This document shows, piece after piece, positions 42,289 to 50,795 of a DNA stretch of 64,000 nt (positions within the stretch are counted from its first letter, which is position 1; each line of letters starts with the position of its first letter). The position numbers and the translations under genes are program-made. The notes beneath the pieces were generated by a model. It worked only from the letters and a program-made list of their open reading frames with translations. It did not search any database and was not told where the DNA came from. Location: positions 4,278,001 to 4,342,000 of the forward strand of contig NZ_FNSY01000001.1 of the NCBI RefSeq assembly GCF_900105515.1, read 5' to 3'. The DNA is from Streptomyces sp. 2131.1 (lineage in GTDB: Bacteria > Actinomycetota > Actinomycetes > Streptomycetales > Streptomycetaceae).

Positions 42289-43386
42289 TCACTCCCGCGG
42301 CCGCCCGCTCGGCCGGCGGACCCACGCGTGCCTCGGAGTGCCGTCGCCGTCCGCCTCCGGACGGTGGTCGAGGCGCGTCGAGCCGCCGGGCTCCGGGTGC
42401 GGATGCGGATGCGGCTCCGTGGACGCGGGCAGGCGCCGCCGCCTGCGGTGCTTGAGCAGGGCCCAGGGCGCCCGGGCCCCCGTGACCTCCGTACCGGCCT
42501 CCTTGGCCGCCTGGGAGGCCGCCTTGGCCACCGGCAGCATGTCCTCGCGCCGGGCGCCGTCCAGGCGGTCGGACTCCGGCCACAGGCCCAGCACCGCGCA
42601 CAGCGTCGGCAGCACCGCCATGGCCGCGGTCGCGTAGCCCTCGGCCGACGGGTGGTAGTTGTCCGGGCCGAACAGCTCGCGCGGGTTCGCCTCGAACTCC
42701 GGGCCCAGCAGGTCGCCCAGCGACACCGTGCGCCCGCCCTGCTCCACCGTGCCGATCGTCTGCGCCGCCGCCAGCTGCCGGCTCACCCGGCGGGCCAGCC
42801 AGCGCAGCGGCTGGTACACCGGTTCGATCGTGCCCAGGTCCGGACAGGTCCCGACGACGACCTCCGCCCCGGCCGTCCGCAGCCTGCGCACCGCCGTCGT
42901 CAGGCAGCGCACCGACTGGGTCGCGGGCATCCGGTGCGTCACGTCGTTCGCGCCGATCATGATCACGCACACGTCCGGCGTCCGGGCCGGGTCCGCGAGC
43001 AGCAGCGAGACCTGCCGCTCCAAATCGTCCGACCGCGCACCCGGCAGCGCGACGTTGCGCAGATCCACCGGCCGCTCCGACACCGCCGCGAGCCCCGACG
43101 CCAGCAGCGCCCCCGGGGTCTGCCCGGCCCGCCGCACCCCCTGTCCGGCCGCCGTGGAGTCCCCCAGCAGCCCTAGGCGCAAGGGCTCCGCCGGGCCCGT
43201 GAACGCCACCCCGTACCGCCCGTCCGCGCTCGGCGGGACCGGGGCGACCCCGCCGCCCACCTGCCGCTTCGCCAGCTGGACCTCCGCCAGCAGGACACCC
43301 ACCGCCGCGGCTCCCAGCAGCCCGATGCTGCCACCGCCGTAGGCCGCGCCCGCCGCGATCCGCCGTGCCACCCTTGCCGTCGACAC
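42289..43386 (-). CDS. Membrane-anchored SGNH/GDSL hydrolase
   Basis: 365 residues from GTG 43386; a GTG at 43398 is in frame but abuts the AGGAGG site, which is better spaced for 43386. One N-terminal membrane helix ('AAYGGGSIGLLGAAAVGVLLAEV') is followed by an SGNH domain: block I 'LGLLGDSTAAGQGV', block II 'VDLRNVALPGA', block III 'VIMIGANDVTHRM' and block V 'DNYHPSAEGY'. All catalytic blocks are present, unlike the gene at 9437. The C-terminal 70 residues are Arg/Pro/His-rich and probably disordered. Likely an esterase acting outside the membrane; substrate unknown. Confidence 0.85.
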   Translation of the reverse strand: MSTARVARRIAAGAAYGGGSIGLLGAAAVGVLLAEVQLAKRQVGGGVAPVPPSADGRYGVAFTGPAEPLRLGLLGDSTAAGQGVRRAGQTPGALLASGLAAVSERPVDLRNVALPGARSDDLERQVSLLLADPARTPDVCVIMIGANDVTHRMPATQSVRCLTTAVRRLRTAGAEVVVGTCPDLGTIEPVYQPLRWLARRVSRQLAAAQTIGTVEQGGRTVSLGDLLGPEFEANPRELFGPDNYHPSAEGYATAAMAVLPTLCAVLGLWPESDRLDGARREDMLPVAKAASQAAKEAGTEVTGARAPWALLKHRRRRRLPASTEPHPHPHPEPGGSTRLDHRPEADGDGTPRHAWVRRPSGRPRE

Positions 43387-43535
43387 AGTCCGGTCCACCT
43401 CCTCGTCGCACGTACCGCCGTAGAGCCGTACAGAGAGCTACCTGCCCGCTACCGGCCGTCGTTCAATCGCGCGACCCAATCTCGTCCCCGTACGCATACG
43501 CTTGCCGGACCATCTCGGAGATCCCGGAGTACACG

Positions 43536-44939
43536 GTGCAATTCCACGATTCGATGATCAGTCTCGTAGGCAATACCCCGCTGGTGAGGCTGCGCAGTGT
43601 CACGGCCGGCATCCAGGCGACGGTCCTGGCCAAGGTCGAGTACTTCAACCCCGGCGGGTCGGTCAAGGACCGCATCGCCCTGCGCATGATCGAGGCCGCC
43701 GAACAGAGCGGCGAGCTGAAGCCCGGCGGCACGATCGTCGAGCCGACGAGCGGCAACACGGGCGTGGGCCTGGCGATTGTCGCGCAGCAGAAGGGCTACA
43801 AGTGCGTCTTCGTCTGCCCGGACAAGGTGTCCACCGACAAGATCAACGTCCTGCGCGCCTACGGTGCGGAGGTCGTCGTCTGCCCGACGGCGGTCGACCC
43901 CGAGCACCCCGACTCGTACTACAACGTCTCCGACCGGCTGGTCCGTGAGACGCCGGGAGCCTGGAAGCCCGACCAGTACTCGAACCCGAACAACCCGCGT
44001 TCCCACTACGAGACCACCGGTCCGGAGCTGTGGGAGCAGACGGAGGGGAAGATCACCCACTTCGTGGCGGGCGTCGGCACCGGCGGCACGATCAGCGGCA
44101 CCGGCCGCTATCTGAAGGAGGTCAGCGGCGGCGCGGTCCAGGTCGTCGGCGCGGACCCGGAGGGCTCGGTCTACTCGGGCGGTTCCGGCCGTCCGTACCT
44201 CGTCGAGGGCGTCGGTGAGGACTTCTGGCCCTCCGCGTACGACCGGACGGTCACCGACGAGATCGTCGCCGTGTCCGACAAGGACTCCTTCCAGATGACC
44301 CGCCGCCTCGCCAAGGAGGAGGGGCTGCTCGTCGGAGGCTCCTGCGGCATGGCGGTCGTGGGCGCCCTGGAGGTCGCGAAGCGGCTCGGGCCCGAGGACG
44401 TGGTCGTCGTCCTGCTCCCGGACAGCGGGCGCGGCTACCTCTCGAAGATCTTCAACGACGAGTGGATGGCCGACTACGGCTTCCTGGAGGACACCGGGCC
44501 CTCCGCCCGGGTCGCGGACGTCCTGAACCACAAGGAGGGGCCGATCCCCACCCTCGTCCACATGCACCCGGAGGAGACGGTCGGCGAGGCGATCGACGTG
44601 CTGCGCGAGTACGGCGTCTCGCAGATGCCGATCGTGAAGCCGGGCGCGGGCCACCCGGACGTGATGGCCGCCGAGGTCATCGGGTCCGTGGTCGAGCGGG
44701 AGCTGCTGAACGCGCTGTTCGCCCAGCGCGCCTCGCTCACCGACCCGCTGGAGAAGCACATGTCGCCGCCGCTGCCGCAGGTCGGCTCCGGCGAGCCGGT
44801 CGAGGACCTGATGGCGGTGCTCGGCGGCACCGGCGCGGCGGACGCGGCGATCGTGCTGGTGGAGGGCAAGCCGAAGGGCGTCGTCAGCCGCCAGGACCTG
44901 CTGGCCTACCTGGCGAAGGACGCTCCGGCGGCGAAGTAG
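43536..44939 (+). CDS. Cystathionine beta-synthase
   Basis: 467 residues from GTG 43536 (GGAG 6 bp upstream). The fold II PLP domain shows 'SLVGNTPLVRL', the PLP Lys in 'NPGGSVKDRIALRM', 'EPTSGNTGVGLA', 'GVGTGGTISGTGRYLKE' and 'GGSCGMAVVGALE'. The C-terminal 120 residues are a CBS-domain pair ('PTLVHMHPEETVGEAIDVLREYGVSQMPI' in outline), which sense adenosyl ligands. It makes cystathionine from homocysteine and serine for reverse transsulfuration; O-acetylserine sulfhydrylase activity is possible. Confidence 0.93.
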   Translation: MQFHDSMISLVGNTPLVRLRSVTAGIQATVLAKVEYFNPGGSVKDRIALRMIEAAEQSGELKPGGTIVEPTSGNTGVGLAIVAQQKGYKCVFVCPDKVSTDKINVLRAYGAEVVVCPTAVDPEHPDSYYNVSDRLVRETPGAWKPDQYSNPNNPRSHYETTGPELWEQTEGKITHFVAGVGTGGTISGTGRYLKEVSGGAVQVVGADPEGSVYSGGSGRPYLVEGVGEDFWPSAYDRTVTDEIVAVSDKDSFQMTRRLAKEEGLLVGGSCGMAVVGALEVAKRLGPEDVVVVLLPDSGRGYLSKIFNDEWMADYGFLEDTGPSARVADVLNHKEGPIPTLVHMHPEETVGEAIDVLREYGVSQMPIVKPGAGHPDVMAAEVIGSVVERELLNALFAQRASLTDPLEKHMSPPLPQVGSGEPVEDLMAVLGGTGAADAAIVLVEGKPKGVVSRQDLLAYLAKDAPAAK

Positions 44940-45143
44940 CCGGACGGTCCGCGCGCGTTTCGCGAAAACGGTACGCGTGCGTCATGTGGCCGCAGCACCG
45001 GCTTAACACGGCTCGGGCAGATTGGTGGGTGTCGGCGGGGGAACCCGCCGGCACCGGAACGGCGACAACGGACTACGGAGCGGCTCCCGGACCTCCACCG
45101 TCGCCCGGACGCGCCACCCGGCCCTGACCCGGGCCGCGTCCTC

Positions 45144-45200
45144 CGCGGGGACCGCCGTCGTCCCGCCCCCTGGGAAACCGGGGGTGCGGCGGTCCCCGCG
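45144..45200. terminator. Terminator between cbs and the XRE gene
   Basis: A perfect 14-bp stem (45144-45157 / 45187-45200) encloses a second CCCCC/GGGGG stem. It lies between convergent genes. Confidence 0.8.
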
Positions 45201-45210
45201 ACAACCGTTC

Positions 45211-46059
45211 CTACGCGCCCGCGACCGGCGCGTCCCTCTCGTCCGCCGACCAGCTCGCCAGCAGGGCGACGCGCTCGGCGGTCTCCGAACCCGGCTCCGG
45301 GGTGTAGACGACGAGCGAGAGTTCGGGTTCGCCCGGCACCGCGAGCGTCTCGTACGGCAGCGTCAGCTCGCCCACCACCGGGTGGACCATCCGCTTCACG
45401 CCGTACGTCTTCGCCTTCACCTGGTGGTCCGCCCACAGCCGGCGGAAGTCCTCGCTCTTCAGCGACAGTTCGCCGACCAGGGCCGCCAGCTCCCTGTCGT
45501 CCGGGTGCAGCCCCGCGTCCAGCCGCAAGTAGGCGACCGTCTCCGCCGCCACCGCGGGCCAGTCCGGGTACAACTCCCTCGCCCCCGGGGCCAGGAACGC
45601 CTGGCGCGGCATGTTGCGCTCGCCGGCGGGCAGCCCGGAGAAGCCGCCCAGCGCGTCCCCCAGCGCGTTCCACGCCAGCACGTCCATCCTGCGGCCCAGC
45701 ACGAAGGCGGGCGCCCGGTCGAACAGGTCCAGCAGCAGCCGCAGCCCCGGCCGCACCCGGCGCGCCGAAGGGGCCGACGCCTTACGGGCCTTGGGGCGCG
45801 CCACCGTCCGCAGATGCGCGTGCTCCGTCTCGTCGAGCCGCAGCACCCGGGCTATCGCGTCGAGCACGGCGTCCGAGACGCTCGGCCCGCGCCCCTGCTC
45901 CAGCCGGATGTAGTAGTCGACGCTCACCCCGGCGAGCTGCGCCACCTCCTCGCGCCGCAGCCCCGGAACCCGCCTGCGGCCGTACGAGTTGAGCCCCACG
46001 TCCTCGGGGCTGATGCGGGCACGCCGTGAGCGCAGGAAGTCACCGAGTTCGCCGTCCAT
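45211..46059 (-). CDS. XRE-family regulator with MmyB-like ligand domain
   Basis: 282 residues from ATG 46059. The N-terminal XRE helix-turn-helix covers about residues 1-75 ('LGDFLRSRRARISPEDVGL', 'VPGLRREEVAQLAGVSVDYYIRLEQGR' in outline). The C-terminal MmyB-like domain ('LDLFDRAPAFVLGRRMDVLAWNAL' in outline, 'VGELTLPYETLAVPGEPELSLVVYTPEPGS' in outline) may bind a fatty acid. It diverges from a short-chain dehydrogenase gene 146 bp away, a pairing very common in Streptomyces; it probably controls that gene. Confidence 0.9.
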   Translation of the reverse strand: MDGELGDFLRSRRARISPEDVGLNSYGRRRVPGLRREEVAQLAGVSVDYYIRLEQGRGPSVSDAVLDAIARVLRLDETEHAHLRTVARPKARKASAPSARRVRPGLRLLLDLFDRAPAFVLGRRMDVLAWNALGDALGGFSGLPAGERNMPRQAFLAPGARELYPDWPAVAAETVAYLRLDAGLHPDDRELAALVGELSLKSEDFRRLWADHQVKAKTYGVKRMVHPVVGELTLPYETLAVPGEPELSLVVYTPEPGSETAERVALLASWSADERDAPVAGA

Positions 46060-46205
46060 GGCTGTGATCGTAGGAGAAGGGGCCTCGCCCAGCCTGGTAC
46101 TGGCAGACCCAGGAACAACGCATCCCTGGGTGCGCGCCCCGGCCCGGCGGAGTGTGGTGCCGAGCCCGGACACCACGGACCGGACACCACACCAGGGAGC
46201 ACCCC

Positions 46206-46967
46206 ATGCTGTACGACACCCTCGCCGACCGGACCGCCGTCATCACCGGAGCCGCCAGCGGCATGGGCGCGGCCACCGCCCGCCTGCTCGCCGCCCAGGG
46301 CGTACGGGTGGCGCTGCTGGCCCGCCGGGCGGAGCGGCTGGAGGAGCTGGCCGCGAAGATCACCGCGGACGGCGGCCGGGCCCTCGCGGTCGCCGCCGAC
46401 GTCACCGGCCAGGCGTCCGTGGACGCGGCGGCGGACCTGGTCCACCGGGAGTTCGGCCGGGTCGACCTGGTGGTCAACGCGGCCGGGGTGATGCTGCCGA
46501 ACCCGCTGGACGCGGGGCGCGCCGACGAGTGGCAGCGGATGCTCGACACCAACGTGGCCGGCGCGCTGCGCGTCATCCGGGCCTTCACCGCGGATCTGGT
46601 GGCCGCCGCCGCCGAGGGCCGCACCGCCGACCTGGTCAACATCTCCTCGATCGGCGCGCACGTCACGTTCCCCAACTACGCGGTCTACGGCGCCACGAAG
46701 GCCGCGCTCACCTATCTGTCGGCCTCGCTGCGCACCGAACTCGGGCCGCGCGACGTCCGCGTCACCAACATCGAGCCGGGCCTCACCGACTCGGAGCTGG
46801 CCGGGCACGTCGACAACGCGGAGCTGAGCGGTCAGCTGGACGGCATGTTCGAGGCGCTGGGCGGCCTCTCCTCCGACGAGATCGCCGACCTCATCGCGTA
46901 CACCACCAGCCGCGCCCGGCACGTCAACCTGCGCCAGCTGGTCGTCCTGCCGACCCGTCAGGCGTGA
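46206..46967 (+). CDS. Short-chain dehydrogenase/reductase
   Basis: 253 residues from ATG 46206 (AGGGAG upstream). Classical SDR: cofactor site 'TGAASGMGAATARLL', 'VNAAGVMLPNPL', Ser in 'VNISSIGAHV' and catalytic Tyr/Lys in 'YAVYGATKAAL'. The Arg pair in 'LLARRAERLEE' favours NADPH. Substrate unknown. It diverges from the XRE gene and runs into the convergent 46971 gene with a 3-bp gap. Confidence 0.9.
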   Translation: MLYDTLADRTAVITGAASGMGAATARLLAAQGVRVALLARRAERLEELAAKITADGGRALAVAADVTGQASVDAAADLVHREFGRVDLVVNAAGVMLPNPLDAGRADEWQRMLDTNVAGALRVIRAFTADLVAAAAEGRTADLVNISSIGAHVTFPNYAVYGATKAALTYLSASLRTELGPRDVRVTNIEPGLTDSELAGHVDNAELSGQLDGMFEALGGLSSDEIADLIAYTTSRARHVNLRQLVVLPTRQA

Positions 46968-46970
46968 CGG

Positions 46971-47396
46971 TCAGCCCTCCCAGTCGGAGGCCGTCCGCCG
47001 CTCCTCGCGGCCCCGGAACAGCCGCCTGCCGTGCCCGGCCTGGACGACGTTGACGCCGACGATCCCGATCCAGGCCACCACGAGCCCGCCGATGCCCGCG
47101 TTCGCGGCGCCGATCGCGGAGAGCGGGACGGCCAGGACCAGCGAGACGATCCCGAAGCCGAACCGCTCGCCGAAGTTCCCCTGCGCCTGGGCCGGGGGCC
47201 GCGCGCCCCGGGCGACGGAGGTCCGTTCCTCGGCGAGGTGCCGCCGGACCCGGCGGTCGAGCGTGGCGTCGAGCCGCTGCTCGACCTTCTCCAGGAACGA
47301 CTCGACGAGCGCGGAGTCGTAGTCCGCCCCCAGCTCGCTACGGGCCTGAAGAGTCGCGTTGAGCTCCTTGCCGAGCTCGGTGTCGGGTGCGTCCAT
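46971..47396 (-). CDS. Small integral membrane protein
   Basis: 141 residues from ATG 47396 (an upstream GTG at 47405 would add three residues). A helical N-terminus ('DYDSALVESFLEKVEQRLDATLDRRVRRHLAEE' in outline) is followed by two membrane segments ('FGIVSLVLAVPLSAIGAANAGIGG' in outline, 'LVVAWIGIVGVNVVQAGHG') and a basic tail. Similar proteins are frequent in actinobacteria but lack an assigned function. Confidence 0.72.
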   Translation of the reverse strand: MDAPDTELGKELNATLQARSELGADYDSALVESFLEKVEQRLDATLDRRVRRHLAEERTSVARGARPPAQAQGNFGERFGFGIVSLVLAVPLSAIGAANAGIGGLVVAWIGIVGVNVVQAGHGRRLFRGREERRTASDWEG

Positions 47397-47433
47397 GGTT
47401 CTCACGGTACGAAGCGCGGGCGGCCGGGGCAGT

Positions 47434-47476
47434 GGGGCTAGCCCCCCTGTTCGCCGGGCTGCATATGGACATGCAG
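47434..47476. promoter_or_regulatory. Two palindromes upstream of the RpiR-type regulator
   Basis: GGGGCTAGCCCC (47434-47445) and CTGCAT-ATGGAC-ATGCAG (47459-47476) are both perfect. They lie 70-110 bp before the regulator gene and may be autoregulatory sites. Confidence 0.4.
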
Positions 47477-47544
47477 ACCCCTTGCTGGCTGAATGGATCC
47501 GTCGGCGCCGGGCCTCGGCGCGGCGGACCTACCGAGGGGACAGG

Positions 47545-48390
47545 ATGAGCGGGAGCAGCCCGGCCGCGCGGTTGCAGGAGCTGTTCGAGGGGCGCCGGCT
47601 CACGCCCACGCAGCGCCGTATCGCGCACTCGATGGTGCGCCGGGCCGGTGACGCCCCCTTCCTCTCCAGCGTCGAACTGGCCGAGCTCGCCGGAGTCAGC
47701 CAGCCGTCGGTCACCCGGTTCGCCGTGGCGCTCGGCTTCGACGGCTACCCCGCGCTGCGCAAGCACCTGCGCGAGGTCGCGCCGGCCGGGGCGGAGGCGG
47801 GTGAGGGCGAGGAGACGTACAACGAGTACCAGCAGGCGGTGCTCGGCGAGATCGAGAACCTGCGCCACCTCGCCGAACTCCTCGCCGACCCGGGCCCCGT
47901 GGAGCGGGCCGGCCGGCTGCTCGCCGGGTCCCGGCCGCTGCCGGTGCTGGGGCTGCGCGCGGCGTCCTCGCAGGCGCGGGGGTTCGGGTACTTCGCCGCG
48001 AAGGTGCACCCGGACGTCCGGGTGCTCGACGAGGGCGGCAGCATGCTGCACGACCGGATCGACGCGGCCCGGCGGGCCGGGGCGACCGCGCTGATCTGCT
48101 TCGCGCTGCCCCGCCACCCGCGCGAGGTCGTGGACGCGCTCGCATACGCGCGCGGCCGGGGGCTCACCGTGGTGTCGGTGGCCGACTCCGCGTTCGCGCC
48201 GGTGGCCCGCCACAGCGACCTGCTCATCCCGGCCGCCGTCGGCACCGGCCTCGCCTTCGACACCGCCTGCGCCCCGATGCTCCTGGGCCGGGTCCTCCTG
48301 GAAGCGATGTGCGACGCCCTTCCGGACGCCCAGTCCCGCCTGGAGGAGTTCGACGCGGGGGCGGCGGTGCGGGGGCTGTTCGTGGAGTGA
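47545..48390 (+). CDS. MurR/RpiR-family transcriptional regulator
   Basis: 281 residues from ATG 47545. The N-terminal HTH_6 domain (about 8-85) has 'LTPTQRRIAHSMVRR' and 'VELAELAGVSQPSVTRFAVALGFDGYPALRKHL' in outline. The C-terminal SIS sugar/phosphate-binding domain spans about 125-260 ('LLAGSRPLPVLGLRAASSQA', 'ICFALPRHPREVVDALAYARGRG' in outline). RpiR proteins sense phosphosugars or, in some hut systems, histidine-pathway intermediates. The hut operon is 2.4 kb downstream, so control of hut genes is plausible but unproven. Confidence 0.88.
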   Translation: MSGSSPAARLQELFEGRRLTPTQRRIAHSMVRRAGDAPFLSSVELAELAGVSQPSVTRFAVALGFDGYPALRKHLREVAPAGAEAGEGEETYNEYQQAVLGEIENLRHLAELLADPGPVERAGRLLAGSRPLPVLGLRAASSQARGFGYFAAKVHPDVRVLDEGGSMLHDRIDAARRAGATALICFALPRHPREVVDALAYARGRGLTVVSVADSAFAPVARHSDLLIPAAVGTGLAFDTACAPMLLGRVLLEAMCDALPDAQSRLEEFDAGAAVRGLFVE

Positions 48391-48392
48391 CC

Positions 48393-48417
48393 GGGGCGGG
48401 GGCCGACGCCCCGCCCC
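48393..48417. terminator. Terminator between the RpiR gene and the Roadblock cluster
   Basis: GGGGCGGGG (48393-48401) pairs with CCCCGCCCC (48409-48417) across a 7-base loop between convergent genes. Confidence 0.7.
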
Positions 48418-48428
48418 CGCCCCGCGCC

Positions 48429-48803
48429 TCACACCTCCAGATCGGCCTCGATCTTCTTCAGCTGGTGGCGGGCCATCGCCAGGTTCGCACGGCTGCCGTC
48501 CAGGACCAGGTAGAGGAACAGGCCGTTGTTGCCGCGGGTCTTGAGGAGGCGGATCAGGTGGTACTGGGTGCCCAGGGTGATCAGGATGTCCTCGATCTCG
48601 TCCTTGATGCCCAGGTGCTCCATGGTGCGGAGCTTGGCCCGTACGACGTCGGTGTTGCCGGCGGCCGCGACCTCCAGGTTGAAGTCCTTGCCGCCGCCGA
48701 GCGTGCCCAGGGCCATGCCGCTCGTGTAGTCGACGAGGGCGACACCGGTGGTGCCCTCGATGGACGACATCGCTTCCTTCAGTGACGCTTCGGTGTTCGC
48801 CAT
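48429..48803 (-). CDS. Roadblock/LC7-domain protein
   Basis: 124 residues from ATG 48803 (GGGAG upstream). It is essentially one Roadblock/LC7 fold: 'AMSSIEGTTGVALVDYTSGMALGT', 'EVAAAGNTDVVRAKLRTMEHLG', 'QYHLIRLLKTRGNNGLFLYLVLD' in outline. Such proteins bind small MglA/Rab-like GTPases or dimerise with other Roadblock proteins. No GTPase gene is adjacent. It is the last gene of the leftward cluster 50562-48429, 72 bp after the previous one. Confidence 0.82.
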   Translation of the reverse strand: MANTEASLKEAMSSIEGTTGVALVDYTSGMALGTLGGGKDFNLEVAAAGNTDVVRAKLRTMEHLGIKDEIEDILITLGTQYHLIRLLKTRGNNGLFLYLVLDGSRANLAMARHQLKKIEADLEV

Positions 48804-48875
48804 GAGTGGGTGCTCCCTTTCTCTGACCGGCCGCTGCGGCCGGTTCCGTTGCGTGGTGCGGTGATGTCAGTGGTC

Positions 48876-49331
48876 TCAGGTCGGGCGCTGGGGGAGGGCC
48901 CCCGGCTGCTGCGGGGCGCGTGGTACGGGGGCGGGCTGCGGGGCCCGCGCGAGGGCCCGGTCGACCAGTTCGCCGATACGGGAGCCGGCCCGGCGGCCCT
49001 CCAGATGCAGCCGGCCGACGTTGATCCGGTCCTCGGCCAGCAGGGTCAGGACGGCCTGGGAGCCCGCCGCGTACGTCGCGATGTAGCCCGTCTCGCCGCG
49101 TACGACCAGCTCGCGGAAGCCGCCCCGGCCGGTCGCGTCGGTCATCCGGATCGCGACGCCCAGCGCGGCGGCGGTCAGCGCGGCGACCCCCTCGGCCTCA
49201 ACCCCCGGTGTGTCGTGGGCCAGGACCAGACCGTCGGTGCTGGCCGCCAGGGCGCCGGAGAGGAGCGGTACCCGTGCCCGTAACCGCTGGAGCTCCGCCA
49301 GGACGTCCTGCGCTTCGGCTTCGGGCACCAT
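48876..49331 (-). CDS. Roadblock/LC7-domain protein with Pro-rich tail
   Basis: 151 residues from ATG 49331 (GGAGG upstream). The Roadblock fold covers about residues 5-125 ('VPLLSGALAASTDGLVLAHD', 'ALTAAALGVAIRMTDATGRG', 'GETGYIATYAAGSQAVLTLL'). The tail is Pro/Gln-rich. It is closer to the CvnB-like family of the Streptomyces conservons than the other two Roadblock proteins here, but no CvnA, C or D gene is present. Confidence 0.8.
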   Translation of the reverse strand: MVPEAEAQDVLAELQRLRARVPLLSGALAASTDGLVLAHDTPGVEAEGVAALTAAALGVAIRMTDATGRGGFRELVVRGETGYIATYAAGSQAVLTLLAEDRINVGRLHLEGRRAGSRIGELVDRALARAPQPAPVPRAPQQPGALPQRPT

Positions 49332-49369
49332 CAGCTGTCTCCTCCCGGCACGCTGTCTGAGCGCGCGAA

Positions 49370-50161
49370 TCACAGGGCCTCCAATGCGTCTCGGAGCCGG
49401 CGCAGCAGGGCGACGTCGGGGTCGGCCGTGACCTCGGGCAGCGCGATCCGGTCCGCGCCCGCGGCGGCCGTGGCCGTCGGCGGGACCGGTTCGACCAGCC
49501 CGGCCGCGGCGAGGCGCCGCAGGTCGACCAGGACGTGGAACGCGGACCTGCCCAGCTCCCGCGCGATGGCGGTGGCCGTACGCACCCCGTCCACGTGGCC
49601 GAGGACGCGGCGCCGGCCCGGCGGCACGGGCGCGTCGGCGGGGTCGCCCGTCCGCATCAGCGGGGCGGTGTCCACCGCGGCGTCCGGCCAGATCCGGTCC
49701 AGCAGTTCCCGGCGCCGCAGCGTCTCGCGCTGTACGGCGTCCACGGGGACCGGGCGCACGGGGCCGATCCAGTGCCCCACCCCGTACCGGAAGCGCGCCG
49801 GTGTCCTGGTCGGGGCGAGGGCGAAGAAGGCGGCGTCGTACAGGGCGCCCAGGTGGCACAGCTCCAGCGCGCCGCCCGGGACGCGCCCGCTGTCCACCAG
49901 GTGCCGCCCGACCCGCCGGCCCGCCCCCGCCTCGGCGACCGCGTCCCACCAGCCCTCGCGGCGCAGCGCACCGCCCCGGGTGAGGAGGATGTCGATCCCG
50001 GGCGTCTCCGGGCTCTCGGCGTGTACGACCTCGCCGTCGGCGAGGTACAGCGTGCCCCGGTCGCGCATCAGGGCGCCGGTGGCGCGTTCGGCGGCGAGGC
50101 GCTGGAGCATGGGGGAGAGCACGGGGGCGGCGGCGGTCTCGTCCGCGAGGGCGGCGGTCAC
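49370..50161 (-). CDS. DUF4388-like protein with C-terminal winged helix
   Basis: 263 residues from GTG 50161, which overlaps the upstream Roadblock stop by 4 bp (GTGA). The N-terminal part has 'MLQRLAAERATGALMRDRGTLYLADGEVVHAES' in outline, the pattern of DUF4388/PatA-like domains. The C-terminal part ('GVRTATAIARELGRSAFHVLVDLRRLAAAGLVEPV' in outline) looks like a winged helix. It may read out the state of the Roadblock proteins and act on DNA; this is inferred from the fold and the gene coupling. Confidence 0.65.
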   Translation of the reverse strand: MTAALADETAAAPVLSPMLQRLAAERATGALMRDRGTLYLADGEVVHAESPETPGIDILLTRGGALRREGWWDAVAEAGAGRRVGRHLVDSGRVPGGALELCHLGALYDAAFFALAPTRTPARFRYGVGHWIGPVRPVPVDAVQRETLRRRELLDRIWPDAAVDTAPLMRTGDPADAPVPPGRRRVLGHVDGVRTATAIARELGRSAFHVLVDLRRLAAAGLVEPVPPTATAAAGADRIALPEVTADPDVALLRRLRDALEAL

Positions 50162-50562
50162 GCGAGGACCAGCCGCTCGGCGATCTCGCCGATGCGTATC
50201 CGGGCGAGCGCGAGGTTGCCCTCCGCGCGGTCCAGCCACAGGTGGAGGAAGACGCTGCTGTCGAAGTCCGTCTCCACGAACCGCAGGATGTGGTAGCCGG
50301 CGGGGGTGGTGACGATGACGTCCTCGACCGGGGGAGCGCTCCCGGCACCGCCCGCCGTGTCCGGTAACCCGGCCGCGAAGGCGGGCTGTTCGGCCGCCAT
50401 CCGGGCCACCTCCGCCGTCTCCGCAGCGGTGGCCTCGTGGTCGCCGTTGGGCGATTCGCCGATCGTGCCGAGGGCGAGACCGCTCGTCCAGTCGACGACG
50501 GCGGCGCCCCTGGCACCGGGCAGTCTCATGACGTCGAGCAGGCACTCGTCGATTCCGGGCAC
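50158..50562 (-). CDS. Roadblock/LC7-domain protein
   Basis: 134 residues from GTG 50562 (AGGGGA upstream). It shares the 'GARGAAVVDWTSGLALGTIG' opening with the product of 48429-48803 and ends with a similar amphipathic helix ('EGNLALARIRIGEIAERLVLA'). A middle insertion (about residues 60-80) is Ala/Gly/Pro-rich. It is the first gene of the leftward cluster, divergent from hutU. Confidence 0.78.
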   Translation of the reverse strand: MPGIDECLLDVMRLPGARGAAVVDWTSGLALGTIGESPNGDHEATAAETAEVARMAAEQPAFAAGLPDTAGGAGSAPPVEDVIVTTPAGYHILRFVETDFDSSVFLHLWLDRAEGNLALARIRIGEIAERLVLA

Positions 50563-50729
50563 GCGGATTCCCCTCCGACACGGCGTTCGGCTGTGACCCC
50601 GAGGTTACGCATCGTGCTCGCTCCTGGTGGAGGTTCTGGCATTTTCCATCGGTACATGCGGGTCGTTGCGGAGAATGCCCCGCCGCGAAACGGACGGAAC
50701 GCCTCCTCAGGGCCGTGCGGCCGGGGCTG

Positions 50730-50766
50730 TTGACTGGAGCTATTCACCGGCTCAAGATGTGAATAG
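50730..50766 (+). promoter_or_regulatory. hutU promoter and operator
   Basis: A -35 TTGACT (50730-50735) and -10 CAAGAT (50753-50758) are 17 bp apart. A perfect inverted repeat CTATTCAC-N11-GTGAATAG (50740-50766) covers the spacer and -10, the expected place for a repressor. The ribosome-binding site GAGGAGG follows just before ATG 50796. Confidence 0.7.
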
Positions 50767-50795
50767 AAAACTCACAGTCGCGAGGAGGCACCGCC

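Noticed and set aside
48429..50562. A conservon (cvn operon)
   Set aside because: The sensor kinase, DUF742 and GTPase genes that define it are missing.
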